29,242 nt of DNA from Tetrahymena thermophila SB210 (taxonomy: Eukaryota; Ciliophora; Oligohymenophorea; Hymenostomatida; Tetrahymenidae), in contig NW_002476455.1 of NCBI RefSeq assembly GCF_000189635.1, positions 1 to 29,242 on the forward strand, given 5' to 3'. The notes below the pieces were generated by a model. It made no database searches. It was not told the DNA's origin and saw only the letters and a program-made list of their open reading frames with translations. Positions 11,051 through 24,283 of this stretch are shown piece by piece (position 1 is the stretch's first letter; each line of letters begins with the position of its first letter). A program made the position numbers and the translations under genes.

Positions 11051-12104
11051 ATCTATTTTTTTCTTTTTTCTCAATTTTTAAATGTTAATTAAATATTTTA
11101 AATTTAAAATAAAAATTTTAAGAGATAAAAGTTAAAAAAAAATAATTTTTTCTTTTAGCAAAAGTATGGTCAAATTTATTTATTTATAATATTTATAACT
11201 TTTTTTAATTTCAAGAAATAAACTTGTTTAAATTGCTGATTATTATATACTCATTTTTAATGTTTATATATATTTTTTGAAGATATTCGAATGCAGAATT
11301 TCAATATTTAAATAATTAAATTGAATTTAGAAAATATTCGGCTTCTGCCTAATTAATTGTACAAAATTTCAATTCAATGTTGCTGTAAATAAATCAAAAC
11401 CTAAAAAATTTTATTCTTTGAGCTTTGAATAACTCTACTAAAAAATTAAAAAATATCTTAATATTTAAAGAAAAGAAAAAATAGCTAAAACAATAATAAT
11501 AGAATCACGATTTATCTACAAATAAAATTTTCCTTTTAAAGTTCAAAGCTTAAATAAAAATGAATTAAAATTGATATTTGATTGAAGTTTAAAATTGAAA
11601 TAATTAAGATTCTAGTGAAAAATATGAATTAAAACTATAAAAAGCTACTTATACTAAAATATTAGAAAATTTTATGCAGATTTAAATATCAAAAGAAAGT
11701 CTCAATCAACCAATGAAGAAATTTAAAACTAATTTAATCTTTTCAAATAAAAAAAATATTGCCTAATAAATTATACTGTTTAATATTTTTAAATTTAATA
11801 ATTATTTTTTTAGTTGCTTCAATCATAAATTTTATTATTAAAATCATAATACTTAAAATTTATAATTTATATTCATATTTTTTTTTATTTAAGAAAAAAA
11901 TGAGCTGAAAGAGAAAAATTTTCAAAAATTTTTTTTTTTCTCTTTTTAAAGATTTTATGTTTTTTAAATAATTAAGCTAGTAAATATATAAATAATTTAC
12001 TTGCTTTAATAAGATAATAATTAAAGTGAAATTATTATCTATAAAATAATTTTAAAAATTATAAAATTGATCATTAAAATATTAAAAGTATTAAAAAAAA
12101 TTAC
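11051..12104. other. A+T-rich spacer and probable 3' region of kinase gene copy 2
   Basis: This stretch separates array 1 from the recognisable 3' end of gene 2. An imperfect inverted repeat built on AGCTTTGAA/TTCAAAGCT lies at about 11410-11432 and 11538-11560. Positions about 11930-12104 resemble 24060-24283 behind gene 3 and are probably a last intron or 3' UTR. A candidate terminal exon (11904..11844, minus) ends in TGA. The rest has no counterpart in the second unit and no gene I can support. Confidence 0.4.
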
Positions 12105-15100
12105 TCTAAATCTATCGTTACAATATTGTAATTTTTAATTTTATTCAAATCCATTAGAGAATAAATTTGTATAGTCCGATTTTGCATCAAAAGAGTTTTT
12201 TGTAGGATTTATTTCATTTCTTTTGAATTCGAAAAGAATGTTTCATCGCTTTATTTTACTATATCATAAAGAGATGCCCTTTAATCACTATCAGAAACAA
12301 CAAGAAGGTTAATAAATTTATAAATTTCTGAATTTTTGTTAATTTAAATATTAGATTTTTCGAAAGGCTTATCTAACTACTTTTGTGTCATTAATGAGAA
12401 AATTGAAGTAGTATTTGTCTTTAAATCTTAATAATTATCTAACAAAGCTAGTAATAACCCTACTGAATATGAATCAGACTAAAATAAAAAAATAATTTAA
12501 AAGTTAATATTTTTTTTTATAAAAAAGTACTTTCTTTGTATAAAACTTAAGTTCATTATCATTTTTATTTAATATTTCAGGTGCTGAATAACCAAAATTT
12601 CCTATGCGCTATAAAATTATTTTTAAAATTTAGTTTAAATATATATAATTAAAAAATCTACTTCTATAGTTTGAATTGAATCTTGATTATCTGGAATCTA
12701 AGCAGATAAGCCAAAATCACCTTTAATTCAAAAGATAATCAAATATATATGATGAATAAAAATAATTTACATAATTTTATTTTGGCTTATTTTCCATCTA
12801 AATAAACCAAAAAATTTTCTGGTTTAATATCCCTATGAATTATATTAAATTAATGAATATAATTGACAGAATCTATAATTTAGATAGCCATTTAAAATTT
12901 GTTTTCTTCATTTAATTATCCTTCTTTGTTTTATCTTTCAAGATATTCATCTAATGAACCTTTTATAAAATAAATGGTAATATGTAATTAAATATTTTTT
13001 TGTTTAAGTTATTTTTATATAAATGAATGTTTCTAAATTAATTAATTGAGCAATCAATAACGAAAGTATAAAAATTATTTTTTAAATTTATAAATTAAAT
13101 TTTTTATTTTTTAATAATTTAAAAATTTAAAAAAAGAATTAAATACTTTTTTATTTAAAATATATTAATAGATTAATTTGTTTATTTACTTAAAATTGGC
13201 CTTTTATATGACAAAAATGTTGTTTTAATTATTTAATTGAAACTTAATTAAAACTAAAAATTTAATAAATTACATGAACATTTTTCTAATTCAAAGACTG
13301 AGTATCTATCATGTACTAACTTATTTTCTATTATATAGCTATCATAAAGTTATACCACTAGTGGTTCTTTTAATTTCTACATAATACTAATTTCATTTTA
13401 GATTAGTTATTCATCTTCTATTTTTTGTATTTTTAGCACTATTTCTTTGTTGTCAAGCTTGGCTTTTTTAGTAGCTAATACCATTCCAAAGTTTCCAAAG
13501 CTAAGAATTTGAAAGTTATTGGAATATTTTTTATGCTCATAGAGACTTTTCAGTAGATTAGACAATACTTCCACTTTTGTAAATTGTGCTTGAAAATCTT
13601 TTTGTTTAATTTTCGATTTGGTGTTATCAAGAATCTACTAAGCTTGCTGGTCAAATTAATTATGCTTTAAAATTAATTATCATATAATTTTCATTAATTT
13701 GTATTAATTGTAAAAATTTAAATTAAAAATAATTTTTACCATATCTTTTTATTGTTGATTAATTCTATCAAATATTTACTGTGCCTATTTAGGTATTTAT
13801 TCCTTTTGTTATAAAATTATTTATTGAATTCGAATATTTCAAATAAAATAAAATCAATTTTAGTTATTTTATTAACTTGCTAAGAAAAACTAAAATTTAA
13901 ATCAAAAATAAAAATAAATAATATGTTTTAAAATATATTTACATAATTTTTATTTGATAATTTTAGATGAAGTGTTTAACATTTAAATGTAAAAAATTTT
14001 AAGAAAAATAAGTTTTCTTTTTTATTATTCTCATAATAATATTTTTATTTGATTCAATTTGTTAGAGACAATTAATTATTTTGCTTTGAAATGCTTTTTT
14101 AAGATTTACAATTTAATTATTTTTGGGAAAAATTGAAATTTAATATATTTGAATACTTCTAGAGTATTTTTAAATTAATTATGAAATAATTAATATATCA
14201 CCTCAATTATCATAGAAGTCAATATAAATTTCAATGGTTAACCATGCATTTAGATGATTTAAGATAGTAATTCTCCTGCTGTAGTCCTGTCTAAATACTT
14301 AGGCTTTAAGCATATTTAAGCTATTTTGTAGATATTAGAATTCTTATCTATCTAATATTTTTCTTCAGGTATCTTTTCTCCATTGAATAGATAATACCTT
14401 ATTTTGGTATCTATCCAATTTTTATTTAGAGTATTGAAATTGTCTAGCTCTAATAAAACGAGACCCAGTGAAAAGAGGTCTGACTATGTAATTAAAATAA
14501 ACTTCAAAAATTTATACAATATTTTTATTAAAAACCTGAATTCTAGATTATCCTTCTTCCACTTCAGGAGCAAAATATGAATCAGTTCCTTTCTGAAAGT
14601 TATAAAAAATATTGAAATTTATTAAAATAATAATTAATTTTTTAACCTTAGACACAAAGCTTTTAGATTTAGAAACAGCTGATGCAAAGCCTAGATCACC
14701 TTATTATAAAAGATATTTATTAAAAATTAAAAAATTATAATAATCATTAATACAAAGTTTGATTTAGAAACCATACTCTTAAGAAGTACAAACAAGGAAA
14801 TTTTAAGGTTTGATATCCCTATGCATAATATTTTTTACGTGAAGATTATTCAGCCCTTCTATCATTTGAATGGCTATTATTTCCTTCAACTCTTTCGAAG
14901 GTGGAACTTATTCTTTTCTGAGGATATCAAAGAGCTATTTGAGATTTTCTAGTTAATTAAAAAATTGAATTAATTATGATTAGTATTTTCAAATTATAAT
15001 TCAACAAATTTTTGTTTATAAGTCTTAGAATTTTTAATTTTAGCATTTATTTCTTTAAAAAGCTTAGAGAAAATTTTAGGTTTTATCTTTTAAGAAAAAA

Positions 15101-16424
15101 TAATTATTTTAAAATTTAATTTATTCATTTATTTAGTATTTACAGAGTTGAATTAAATTTATTTTGAATATTTGTTTTCAACCTATTTTATAAGTAAAAG
15201 ATTATTTTTTATTTATTTTAGAATATAAAAAGAGTTAAGTTCCTTTTTTAATTTTTAAAAGGCATGATAATTGTTAATTAATTAAAAGAAATTTAGATAA
15301 TTTTATTTTTTTAAAATGATAATTTAAAATTATTATTTAAAAAAGAAAATAAAATTTAAATTCATTAATTTCAAAATTATTTTAAATTTAATTCAAATAG
15401 TTTTTTTCTAAATTTTTTATTTTTATTATTTACTTATTTTTGTGAATTTTTTTTTAGTTATTGTCGTAAAAGGAGTTGTTAATATTTATATTAAATTTTC
15501 AAAATTTATTAATTCTAGAGTAAATGGTTTAGACAGATATATTTAATTAAATAATTAATTATTATGATTTGAAGAAAATTATTGATGATTTAAAGACCCA
15601 ATTATAAAAAATTAAGAGTAAAAATAAATTTTAATTAGTTATATATTTTATTAAGTTTAATTAATATTTTAGATAAAATTAATATTAATTAAAAAATCTT
15701 AATTATGAGGAATCCTAAAAAATTAATTAAAATTAGTATTATTACATTAAATAATAAAATTTCTATTTCAATTTCTAAATTAATTAAATCAATTTAGTGC
15801 AAATCTAATTTTTTTTAATTAACCTATCAAAATCAAAAAAGATTTAGAAAAAAAATTATATTACCTATTTTTAAAAGGATGATGCGTAAGCCACGTCAAG
15901 TAAATAAAAAGTGTAAAAATATCTTATTTTTTGTATTTTCAAATGTTTAAAAAAAATGAAAGAAAAAAAAAATGGATGAAAAATATATTACTCTCACAAA
16001 GCTCCATTTCCATGACAAAGAAGGATTTGACTCCAGTTTAAACAATTATATCGTTTCCATCTTCATCTTCATCATCTTGTTCTTCCATTAAATAAAAGCA
16101 ATCATAAACATTTACTAAAAATTATGATTGGCTAAACTTTTGAAGCATTTCATACTCTTTTTTCAAAGATTCAATGCCATCATTTTCCTCTTAGTTTGAG
16201 CTCCCTAAAAATTTGAGAGCAACTTAGCGTTTTTGTTTAGAATTATAAGCCTTTAAAACAAGGGAATAAGCACCACTGCTTAGATACTCGTATTTTTAGA
16301 AGTATTTTTTCTAGCTGAAGATCAACTTGACCAATTCCTTAATAGATGGCCTTTAAATTTAACATTCTTTTAATATTTTGTTTGAGATAATTTCGACTAA
16401 TTCTTTTTGAGCTTTCATAGACAT
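12105..16424 (-). CDS. Protein with two tandem kinase domains, gene copy 2
   Basis: Eleven exons by GT..AG and phase (high to low): 16424-15992, 14948-14754, 14699-14647, 14592-14536, 14483-14202, 13802-13740, 13664-13274, 12959-12771, 12720-12662, 12608-12531, 12478-12105. They give about 724 codons with TAA/TAG as Gln and no TGA. Domain 1 has SSGAYSLV, VALKF, KKEYEML, HRDIKPQNF, CDLGFA, GTDSYFAPE, SDLFSLG and a late Arg in YLDRTTAGELL. Domain 2 has SFGNFGMV, the lysine in IVLKI, QNEISIM, HRDIKPENF, CDFGL, GNFGYSAPE, SDSYSVG and a late Arg in QRASLYDIV. Both look catalytically competent Ser/Thr-type kinases, and no membrane segment or targeting signal is seen. Intron 1 is long (about 1043 nt). 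The stop is uncertain: a candidate last exon at 11904-11844 ends in TGA. A split into two genes at the linker intron (13803-14201) is possible but less likely. Confidence 0.85.
15860..15935 (-). other. Conserved block inside intron 1 of kinase gene copy 2
   Basis: This segment nearly repeats 1-75 and 28012-28085 and lies about 60-130 bases downstream of the exon 1 donor in the direction of transcription. Intron sequence further on is much less alike among copies. It may be an intronic regulatory or splicing element, or simply the better-preserved end of the duplicated segment. Confidence 0.4.
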
Positions 16425-17222
16425 TTTGCTATTCACTTTCGCTATGCGACTGGGGTTGCTAATTGGAGTACTGACTTACTTAAAGTAGGTTGAGGGGTTT
16501 GCTTTTTTATTAAAAACAGATGCTTTTTTGTGATGTAAAATTTATATATACTAAAATCACTTCTTTATTTTGATAAAGAGGAAGAACACCTTAATAATTA
16601 AAAGAAATAAGAAAAATTCACTTATCATTAAAAATTGATTAAAAATCAAGAAGAAATATTAATTAATTTTTAAATATATCAACAAATTTTCTATTTTTAG
16701 TACATTATTAAAGGATAAGATATTAAGCAATTTTAACAAAAATAATCTTTTTCTAATGCAAAAATAGATTGACACATATATGTATAAAATAAACTCTATT
16801 ACTTAATAATTATGATAAATTTAATATTAAATAGAACGTACACATAAAGACCCAAAAAATTACCTAAAATATAAATGTATCTAACAAATAAATAAATTTT
16901 GTTATGCAAAAGTTAATGTCGGGATAAAATATTTTGTCAATTTTTAAATAATACTCATTTTGACATTTTTACTGTATCTTTTATGATTTTAATTAAATAT
17001 ATATACAAAAGAAAAAACACTAAAGATCTTTAAGGATATTTAATTAATCAAAGTGCCTATTCACTAATCTACAAATATACTAATATCTTTTTTATTAAAA
17101 GCTAATTGATAATGGTTAAAATTAATTTTTATTATAATATTATCTATTTTATTTATATAATAGAATCGCTATCTAATGCAAATTAAAATAATTTTTATTA
17201 TATCCTAAACAAAAAATTTCAA
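16425..17222 (-). promoter_or_regulatory. Conserved upstream region of kinase gene copy 2
   Basis: Similarity to 579-1420 starts at the ATG and stops abruptly at about 17222, after CCTAAACAAAAAATTTCAAA. The G+C-richer patch at about 16436-16505 is again the best-preserved part and is open in frame with the ATG at 16424. Position 16441 onward has the same four-G run as copy 1, while copy 3 has five. The promoter should lie in this interval; no specific element was identified. Confidence 0.45.
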
Positions 17223-17985
17223 AAAATAAATAAAATTTTGGCAAAGCCCTAATATTTCAAAGTTTTTATGAAATTTAAATTTCAACTTATATTACAAAAA
17301 TTTGATTTATACCTTAATAAATTGCAATTTTAATTAATATTTTACAAACTCGTAAATAAATAATTATTTTATAGAATTATTTATTTTGGTTAAATGCAAA
17401 CCCACTGTGCTATTTGCTAGTTCAATTTGCATGAAATTTCAATATAGAATGTGTTATTTAATTTAAGTTTTGAGAGGTCAGAAGAATATAAATTAAAAAA
17501 AATAGTTAATACATTTTATTTTTGAGTTTTTAAAAATTTAGATTAAATAAAAAATTTATATAAAATTTAATAATTAAATTTAGTAAAAAGTTGCTTGTTT
17601 TAAAAATTTGATTTAAATACCAATATTTGAAACTAATTGGCTATCAAGGTTAAATAATCTAATACATAATCTACTAAATAGCATTTATTTCATATATTAT
17701 TTTGTCATTATTTTTAAATAAAAAATAATAATAATTTTAAAAACTAACAGTCAGTTACTTAATAGGTTAAATTTGATAACATTGATTAATTGATAAAATA
17801 AATTGGTTCTATGTTTGTAAAGTTTCACAAATAGCTAAAAAATAAAAAATATTTTAAGAAATTAAATATGATTCCATTAATAAAATCTAATTAATTTTGA
17901 TAGTTTTTCTTTTTAATAATATTTTTATTCTAATTGTAAAAAACAACAACTAATTAGATGAATTTATAGCTGTAAGCATTACTCC
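17223..17985. other. A+T-rich spacer, nothing recognised
   Basis: No similarity to the kinase unit, the satellite or the foldback element was found. The stretch begins where the upstream homology of copy 2 ends and runs up to the more G+C-rich, coding-like block that follows. Confidence 0.4.
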
Positions 17986-17989
17986 TGTA

Positions 17990-19005
17990 TTCTAATTAGA
18001 TTTAAATGTGCACAAATATGTGCTACGAGACACCTCCAATCTATGAATAATTATTTAAAGTTAAAATATTGATTATTAAAATGAATTCGGCAACAACCCG
18101 AAGCTCTGAATTATGTACTACTACCTCATTAAAATTGTATGGATGCATTTGTATCCGACCAATGATAAAAATAATTATTATCTCTAATCATTAATTAACT
18201 TATATATCTTGTAAAACAAGATAACAAATTTAGTTTTCCACTTTCTGAGTCGATATAATTTTGAGTTTTAAGATTACACAAGACATAACTTTTATCTATA
18301 GTTGTTAAATCTTTTGATATAGAAGACAAAGGAATATATATATTTACAGCTGCAATAAATTCTTAAATATTAGTAGATTACAGTTATATGACAGTTTCAA
18401 AAATATATTTCATGCAACTTATATTTAAGTTTAATAGCATTGACGGTTATAATAGTAGTACCCTTTGGTTGTTATATAATAACCAATTACATAAATATAA
18501 TATACTATTTTAATTTGCACGATGGAAATGGAAAAATTAGATTCATAGATTGGTATCTGAGAGAAACTCAACTTCTTATATCTTAAACCTAATTTAGATA
18601 CTCTATTGAAATGATCAGTGAGGAAATCTTCTTTGAGTTAGCTAATATAACAGGGCTTACAAGATTATAAGTTTATAAATATTTAATCTGATGTCTAATA
18701 TATTATATATAATTTTATAGAGTTTTATATTCTACCAGTCTAGGATATCATCAATAAGGCTTTCTTTCACTGTCTTTAAATTATTTACTACTATCATAAC
18801 CATTTTCTCTAGGTGCATTCATTTTGTTTTATTATTAATAGATTAAAGTGCTTCTAAAAAAGTTTTTATTAAGCTTGAAGCTTAGAGTTTACCTGTAAGT
18901 TATTTGTTGAATTACTCAGTTTACTTTCTTTAAATTTCTTGCTGTCTTGAAAAGATATATTTCTTCTAAAAATTTTGTTACACTATCCTTTACTGTGTTT
19001 TCTAA
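17990..19005 (-). pseudogene. Degraded or intron-rich protein-coding block, family not recognised
   Basis: G+C rises here and several minus-strand segments look like protein rather than noise. The longest is an open frame at 18542-18126 (139 codons with TAA/TAG as Gln) that includes the pieces FIAAVNIYIPLSSISKDL and LKTQNYIDSESGKLNL. It ends at TGA, but coding-like sequence resumes one frame over (HNSELR at about 18105), then continues after a possible 55-nt GT..AG intron as IGGVSQHIFVHI. Upstream, at about 19003-18790, is FLEEIYLFKTARNLKK, with a possible 32-nt intron before VNSKLQAQQKLF. At least one frame change with no plausible splice suggests a decayed gene, though a gene with unrecognised introns remains possible. 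No domain was recognised. The antisense frame is also fairly open but has a less protein-like composition. Confidence 0.3.
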
Positions 19006-19614
19006 AAATATTAATTAATTTATTTATTATTAATTAATCAAATCTATTAATCCAAATGATTTATATTTAAATGAAATCTGAAATTCTATTTTAAAACATA
19101 TTGATTAAAATTCAAAAATGTAAAAATTTACAAATTAGTAATTAATTCAAATATCTGAATGCTGATAAAAAATAAATAAATAACAAGTAAAAAATTTTTT
19201 TTTGAATTTAAGTAAATTTTAATATGTTGATATATGCCAAATTATATTGTACTTTTTATTATGTCAATTAATAAAATTAATAAATATGTATATATTTTAA
19301 TATAATAATTACTATGTGATTTTATCAATAAATACTCATATTTATAAATTTTTATTATTATTTATATTGAATTTTACTTATTTTAATTATGGTGTTTTAT
19401 CATATTTAATATTACATTAAATAATTTTACTAAAAAGATACATATAATTTATACGTTTTAAAAATATATGTTTTTATTTTAAAATTATTAAATATATATT
19501 ATTTCTATTTTAATCATAATTTGATTATTATATTGAAATCCTTCAGAAATATATCATAATCTTATTAAAAAATATAATATTTAAATTATTTTATACTTTT
19601 ATTAATTTTACGGG
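19006..19614. other. A+T-rich spacer, nothing recognised
   Basis: This is simple A+T-rich sequence with many TTAA/TAAT runs. No gene, RNA or repeat unit could be supported between the degraded coding block and the segment that flanks array 2. Confidence 0.4.
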
Positions 19615-19775
19615 TATTTCTTTATTGAATTTTTCTATTTATTCTTATGGTTTTGATTGAAAAATCTTATTGTTTCTATTTATATAAAATGTATATTTAT
19701 CAAATTATTTGTTTGAAATATATTTATTAAATTCCTTTTTTGGATATTAAAATTATTATTTTATATTTTTTTGTA
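19615..19775. repeat. Array-flanking segment shared by both units (copy b)
   Basis: This is the counterpart of 3416-3557. It precedes array 2 in the same orientation and carries the same blocks, including AAATGTATATTTATC and GATATTAAAATTATTATTT. Confidence 0.6.
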
Positions 19776-20880
19776 ATTAAAATTGCTAAATTAAACAAAA
19801 AATAATAATTTTACTCTAAATAAAGTACCAAACTTGTGATGTTCTTGCACTATGCAATTTCTGTACATAAATCTTTTGCACCCTCATCATCAATACTATT
19901 ATTGCTTTAAATATAAGAATAAATAATGAATTAAGAAAATGAGTTTGGAGGAGAAAGAATTGTAAAAAAAATATTTTTGTATTTGTTATACTTTGATGGA
20001 GTAAGTAAACAAATTGATTATTTTTTTTTACTTGAGTAATAAATAAGTAAATAAGTATGTATGTAAATAAGCAATTACATAAAAAATAATTAAATAACTA
20101 ATTAGCTAATTAATAAAGTAACTTAATTAGCTAATCTATTTGCGAAAACATAAATCAAAAAAATAATCAACTTTTTCTATATTTCTTGCCTTATAAATCA
20201 ACAAATAAAATTTTTACCATAAATCAATTATCAATTTCATGACATTGTCGCACTATGCTATTGCTATGCCTAAATCTTTTGCACCCTAATCACCAATACT
20301 ATTATATCTTTAAATATAAGAATAAATAATGAATTAAGAAAATTAATTTAAAGAAGAAAGGATTGTAAAGAATTATTGCTGAGTTTGTTAGTATTTTAGT
20401 TTGTTTTTGAAGGAGTAAGTAAAAAAATTGACTATTTTTTAGTTGAGTAATAAGTAAGTAAATAAGAGTGTATGTATGTAAATAGGCAATCTAATAAAAA
20501 ATAAATAAGTAAATAAATTAGCTAATCACTAAGTGAAAATTGTAAATCAAAAAAATATCAATTTTTTCTATTTTTTTTGCTTTATAAATAAATAAATTAA
20601 ATTTTTACTATAAATTAAGTTCCAAAATTTTGATATTCTTGCACTATGCTATTGCTGTACCTAAACTTTTTGCACTCTCATCATCAATACTATTATTACT
20701 TTAAATACAAGAATAAATAAAGAATTAAGAAAATAAATTTGTAGGGGAAAGGATTGTAAAAAAAATATTGCTTCCTTTGTTAATATTATAGTTTGTTTTT
20801 GTGAAGGAGTATGATTACAAATTTATTATTTTTTAGTTGAGTAGTAAGTAAATAAGCAATCTAATAAAAAAATAGATAAA

Positions 20881-20915
<35 letters not shown>

Positions 20916-23880
20916 AGAAGAAACTTAATTAGCTAATCACTAAGTGAAAAGCATAATTCAATATAATAATACATTTTTTCTATACTTCTTGCTTTGTCAA
21001 TCAATAAATTAATTTTTTACTATAAATAAAGTGTCAAACTTGTGATATTCATGCATTATGCTATTGCTGTTCCTAATTCTTTTGCACCCTATGCCCCAAT
21101 ACTATTACATATTTCAATATAAGAATAAATAATGAATTAAGAAATAAATTTGGAGAAGAAAGGATAGGAAAAATAGATTTCCAATTTTTTTAGTTTTTGA
21201 AAGAGTAACTAAACAAATTGATTATTTTTAGTTTAGTTTTAAGTAAGTAAGCAAATAAATATGTAAAAAAGCAATCTAATAAAATATAAATAAATAACTA
21301 ATGAAGTGATTGTTAACTAATCACTAAGTGAAAAGTTTAAATCAACAAAATAATCAAATTTTTCTTTTTTTCTTGTTTTTATAGTTTTTACTATAGATTA
21401 AGTGCCAATCTTGTGATATTCTTGCACTACGTTATTGCTTTGCCTAAATCTTTTGCACAATCATGACAAATACTATGTGTCCTTGAAATATAAGAATAAA
21501 TAATAAATTAATAAAATAAATTTGAAGAACAAAAGATTTAAAAAAAGATTGCTGCTTTTGTTAGTATTTTAGTTTGCTTTTGAAGGATAAGTAAACAAAT
21601 GTATTATTTTTTAGTAAAATAAATAAATACGTAAATAAGTATTTATATAAATAAGCAATCTTATAAAAAAATTAATAAATAACTAACTAATTAAGTGTGT
21701 TAATTAGCTAATCACTAAATGAAAAAAGTTTTTCAACAAAATAATACATTTTTTCTTTATTTCTTTATTTATTTATGAATAAGTTAATTTTTACCTTAAG
21801 TAAAATGCCAAACTTGTAATATTCTTGCACTATGCTATTGATTTGACTATATATTATGCACCCTATGTAGCAATAGCATTATCGCTTTAAATATTATAAT
21901 AAATAATGTATTAATAAGAATATAAGTTTGGATGAGAAAGGATTGTAAAAAAAGATTGCTGATTTTTTTGTTAATTCTTTAAAAATTAGGTAAACAAATT
22001 GATTATTTTTTATTTGAGTTATAAATAAGTATATAAATAAGCAATTTAATTAAAAAATAGATAGCTAACTAAAGAAATGACTAAATTTGTTAAAAAAATA
22101 AATTAAAAGCAGAAATCAATAAAATAATCAATTTTTTGATATTTACTTGCTTTATTAATCAATAAATTAAGTTTTTACCTTAAATAAAGTTCCAAACTTG
22201 TAATATTCTTGCACTACGCTAATGACTTCGCTAAATATTTTGCACCCTATGTAGCAATACCATTATCACTTTAAATAAATGAATAAATATTAAATTAAGA
22301 AAATAAATTTGGAGGAGAAAGGATTTTAAAACAATTTTGCTGCTTTTGTTAGTATTTTAGTTTATTTTTGAAGGAATAAGTAAACAAAAACAAATAGATC
22401 ATTTTTTCGTTGAGTAGTAAGTAAGTAGATAAATAAATATTTATGTATGTAAATAAGCAATCTAATAAAAAAAATAACTAACTAACTAGCTAAAGGAGTG
22501 ATTTAATTAGCTTATCCCTAAGTAAAAAACTTAAATAAACAAAATAATCAATTTTATTAATGTTTCTTGCTTTATCAATCGTTATATTAAGTTTTTACTT
22601 TAAATTTAGTGTCAAACTTGTGATTTTCTTGCACTTCTCTATTGCTGTACTTAAATATTTTGTACCCTATGCATGAATAATATTTTTGCTTTAAATATAA
22701 AAATAAATAAAATAAATTAGGAGGAGAATGGATTGTAAAAAAAGATTGCTGCTTTTTTTAGTATTTTAGTTTGTTTTTGTAGGAGTAAGTAAACAAATTT
22801 ATTATAATTATCTAATCACTAAATGAAAAACATATATCAACAAAATAATCAGTTTTTGATATTTCTTTCTTTATTTATCAATAAATTAATTATTTACCTC
22901 AAATAAAATGCAAAGCTTGTGATGTTCTTGCATTACGATATAGCTGCGCCTAAATATTTTGCACCTAAAGTACCAATACTATTATACCTTATAATATAAG
23001 AATAAATCATGATTAAGAAAATAAATCTGGAGGAGAAAGTATTGAAAAAAAAAAATTTGTTGCTTTTATTAATATTTTAGTTTCATTATGTGAAGGAGTA
23101 AATAAATAAATTCATTATTTTTTAGTAAGTAAGTAAGTAAATAAGCAATCTAGTAAAATAAATAATTAACTAACTAACGAAGTGACTTAATTAGCTAATC
23201 ACTAAGAAAAAAGCTTAAATCAATAAAATAATCAGTTTTTCTATTTCTTGCTTTATTAATCAATAAATTAAGTTTTTACTCTAAATCAAGTGTCAAACTT
23301 GTGATTTTCTTACAATAAGCTATTGCTGTGCCCAAATCTTTTGCACCCAATACACCTATACTATTATTTCTTTATATATAAAAATAAATAATCAAATAAT
23401 AAAATAAATTTGGAGGATAAAGTTTTTAAAAAAATTGCTGCTTTTGTAGTATTTTAGTTTTTTTTTGAAGGAGTAAATATTCAAACTAATTATTTTTTAG
23501 TTGAGTAGAAAATAAATAAGTATGTAAATAAGCAATTTAATAAATAAATAAATAATTAACTAATGAAGTGACTTAATTAGTTAATAACTTAATAAAAAAT
23601 TTTTTTCAACAAAGTAATAAATTATTTCTATATTTCTTGCTTTATCAATCAATAAATTAAGTTTTTACCTTAAATAAAGTGCCAAACTTGTGATATTCTT
23701 GCATTATGCTATTGCTGTGCTTAAATCTTTTAAATCCTTATCATTGATACTATTATTGCTTTAAATATAAGAATAAATAATGAATTAAGAAAATAAATTT
23801 GGATGAGAAAGGATTGTAAAAAATATTTCTGCTTTTGTTAGTATTTAAGTTTGATTTGAAGGAGTAAAAATAATTAATAA
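19776..23880. repeat. Tandem-repeat array 2: 11 diverged units of about 390-400 bp
   Basis: The same satellite family as array 1. Marker positions are 19838, 20241, 20632, 21043, 21415, 21818, 22202, 22622, 22921, 23303 and 23692, with spacing 372-420 apart from one 299-bp unit (22622-22921). Units have diverged more from each other than in array 1: several lose parts of the TAAG tract, and the AATCACTAAGTGAAAA tail varies. The AACT tetranucleotide is expanded at about 20883-20914. The array stops within a unit at about 23870, close to the 3' end of gene 3. Confidence 0.9.
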
Positions 23881-24283
23881 TATGAAAGTCATAATCCATA
23901 AATTATTTGCTTTACAAGTAAAATTTGTGTAACAATCAAAAAATAAACAAGACTATTAAATAGATATTATTAATAAAATTATTAATTTATCAATAAATTT
24001 TGAAAGAAAATAAATAATATTATAGATATTTAATTTTCTTGAACATGAGACTGCTTAAAAGAAAATTTAATTTTAAATTTTTTATATTAATGAAAAATTT
24101 TTGAAAAATTTTTTATTTATTTAATACAAAAAGAATTTTTATGTTATTTAAATTAGTAAATATAAAAATAACTTACTTAATTTTATATTGCTCATTATTA
24201 AATGGTAATATAAAATAATTTAAAAAGTATAAAATTGATAATTAATAAAATATTAAAAGTACAAATTTAAATAAAAAAATTAC
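23881..24283 (-). other. 3' region of kinase gene copy 3
   Basis: This stretch lies between the end of array 2 and the last recognised kinase exon. Positions about 24060-24283 resemble the sequence behind gene 2 and may be a final intron. A candidate 61-nt terminal exon at 24050-23990 follows a TTTTAAGCAG acceptor and ends in TGA. An exon of the same length and phase can be drawn behind gene 2, but the two peptides are not clearly alike. Confidence 0.3.

Noticed and set aside
16425..16505. A 21-nt intron (GTAAGT..TTAG) in the conserved upstream patch, in the style of Paramecium
   Set aside because: All supported introns here are 49 nt or longer, and the patch is equally conserved across the supposed intron.
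18180..18690. Plus-strand frame containing DGNGKIRFIDWYL
   Set aside because: It is fairly open but contains TGA codons, and the minus-strand frame over the same bases has a more protein-like composition. It is treated as an antisense shadow.
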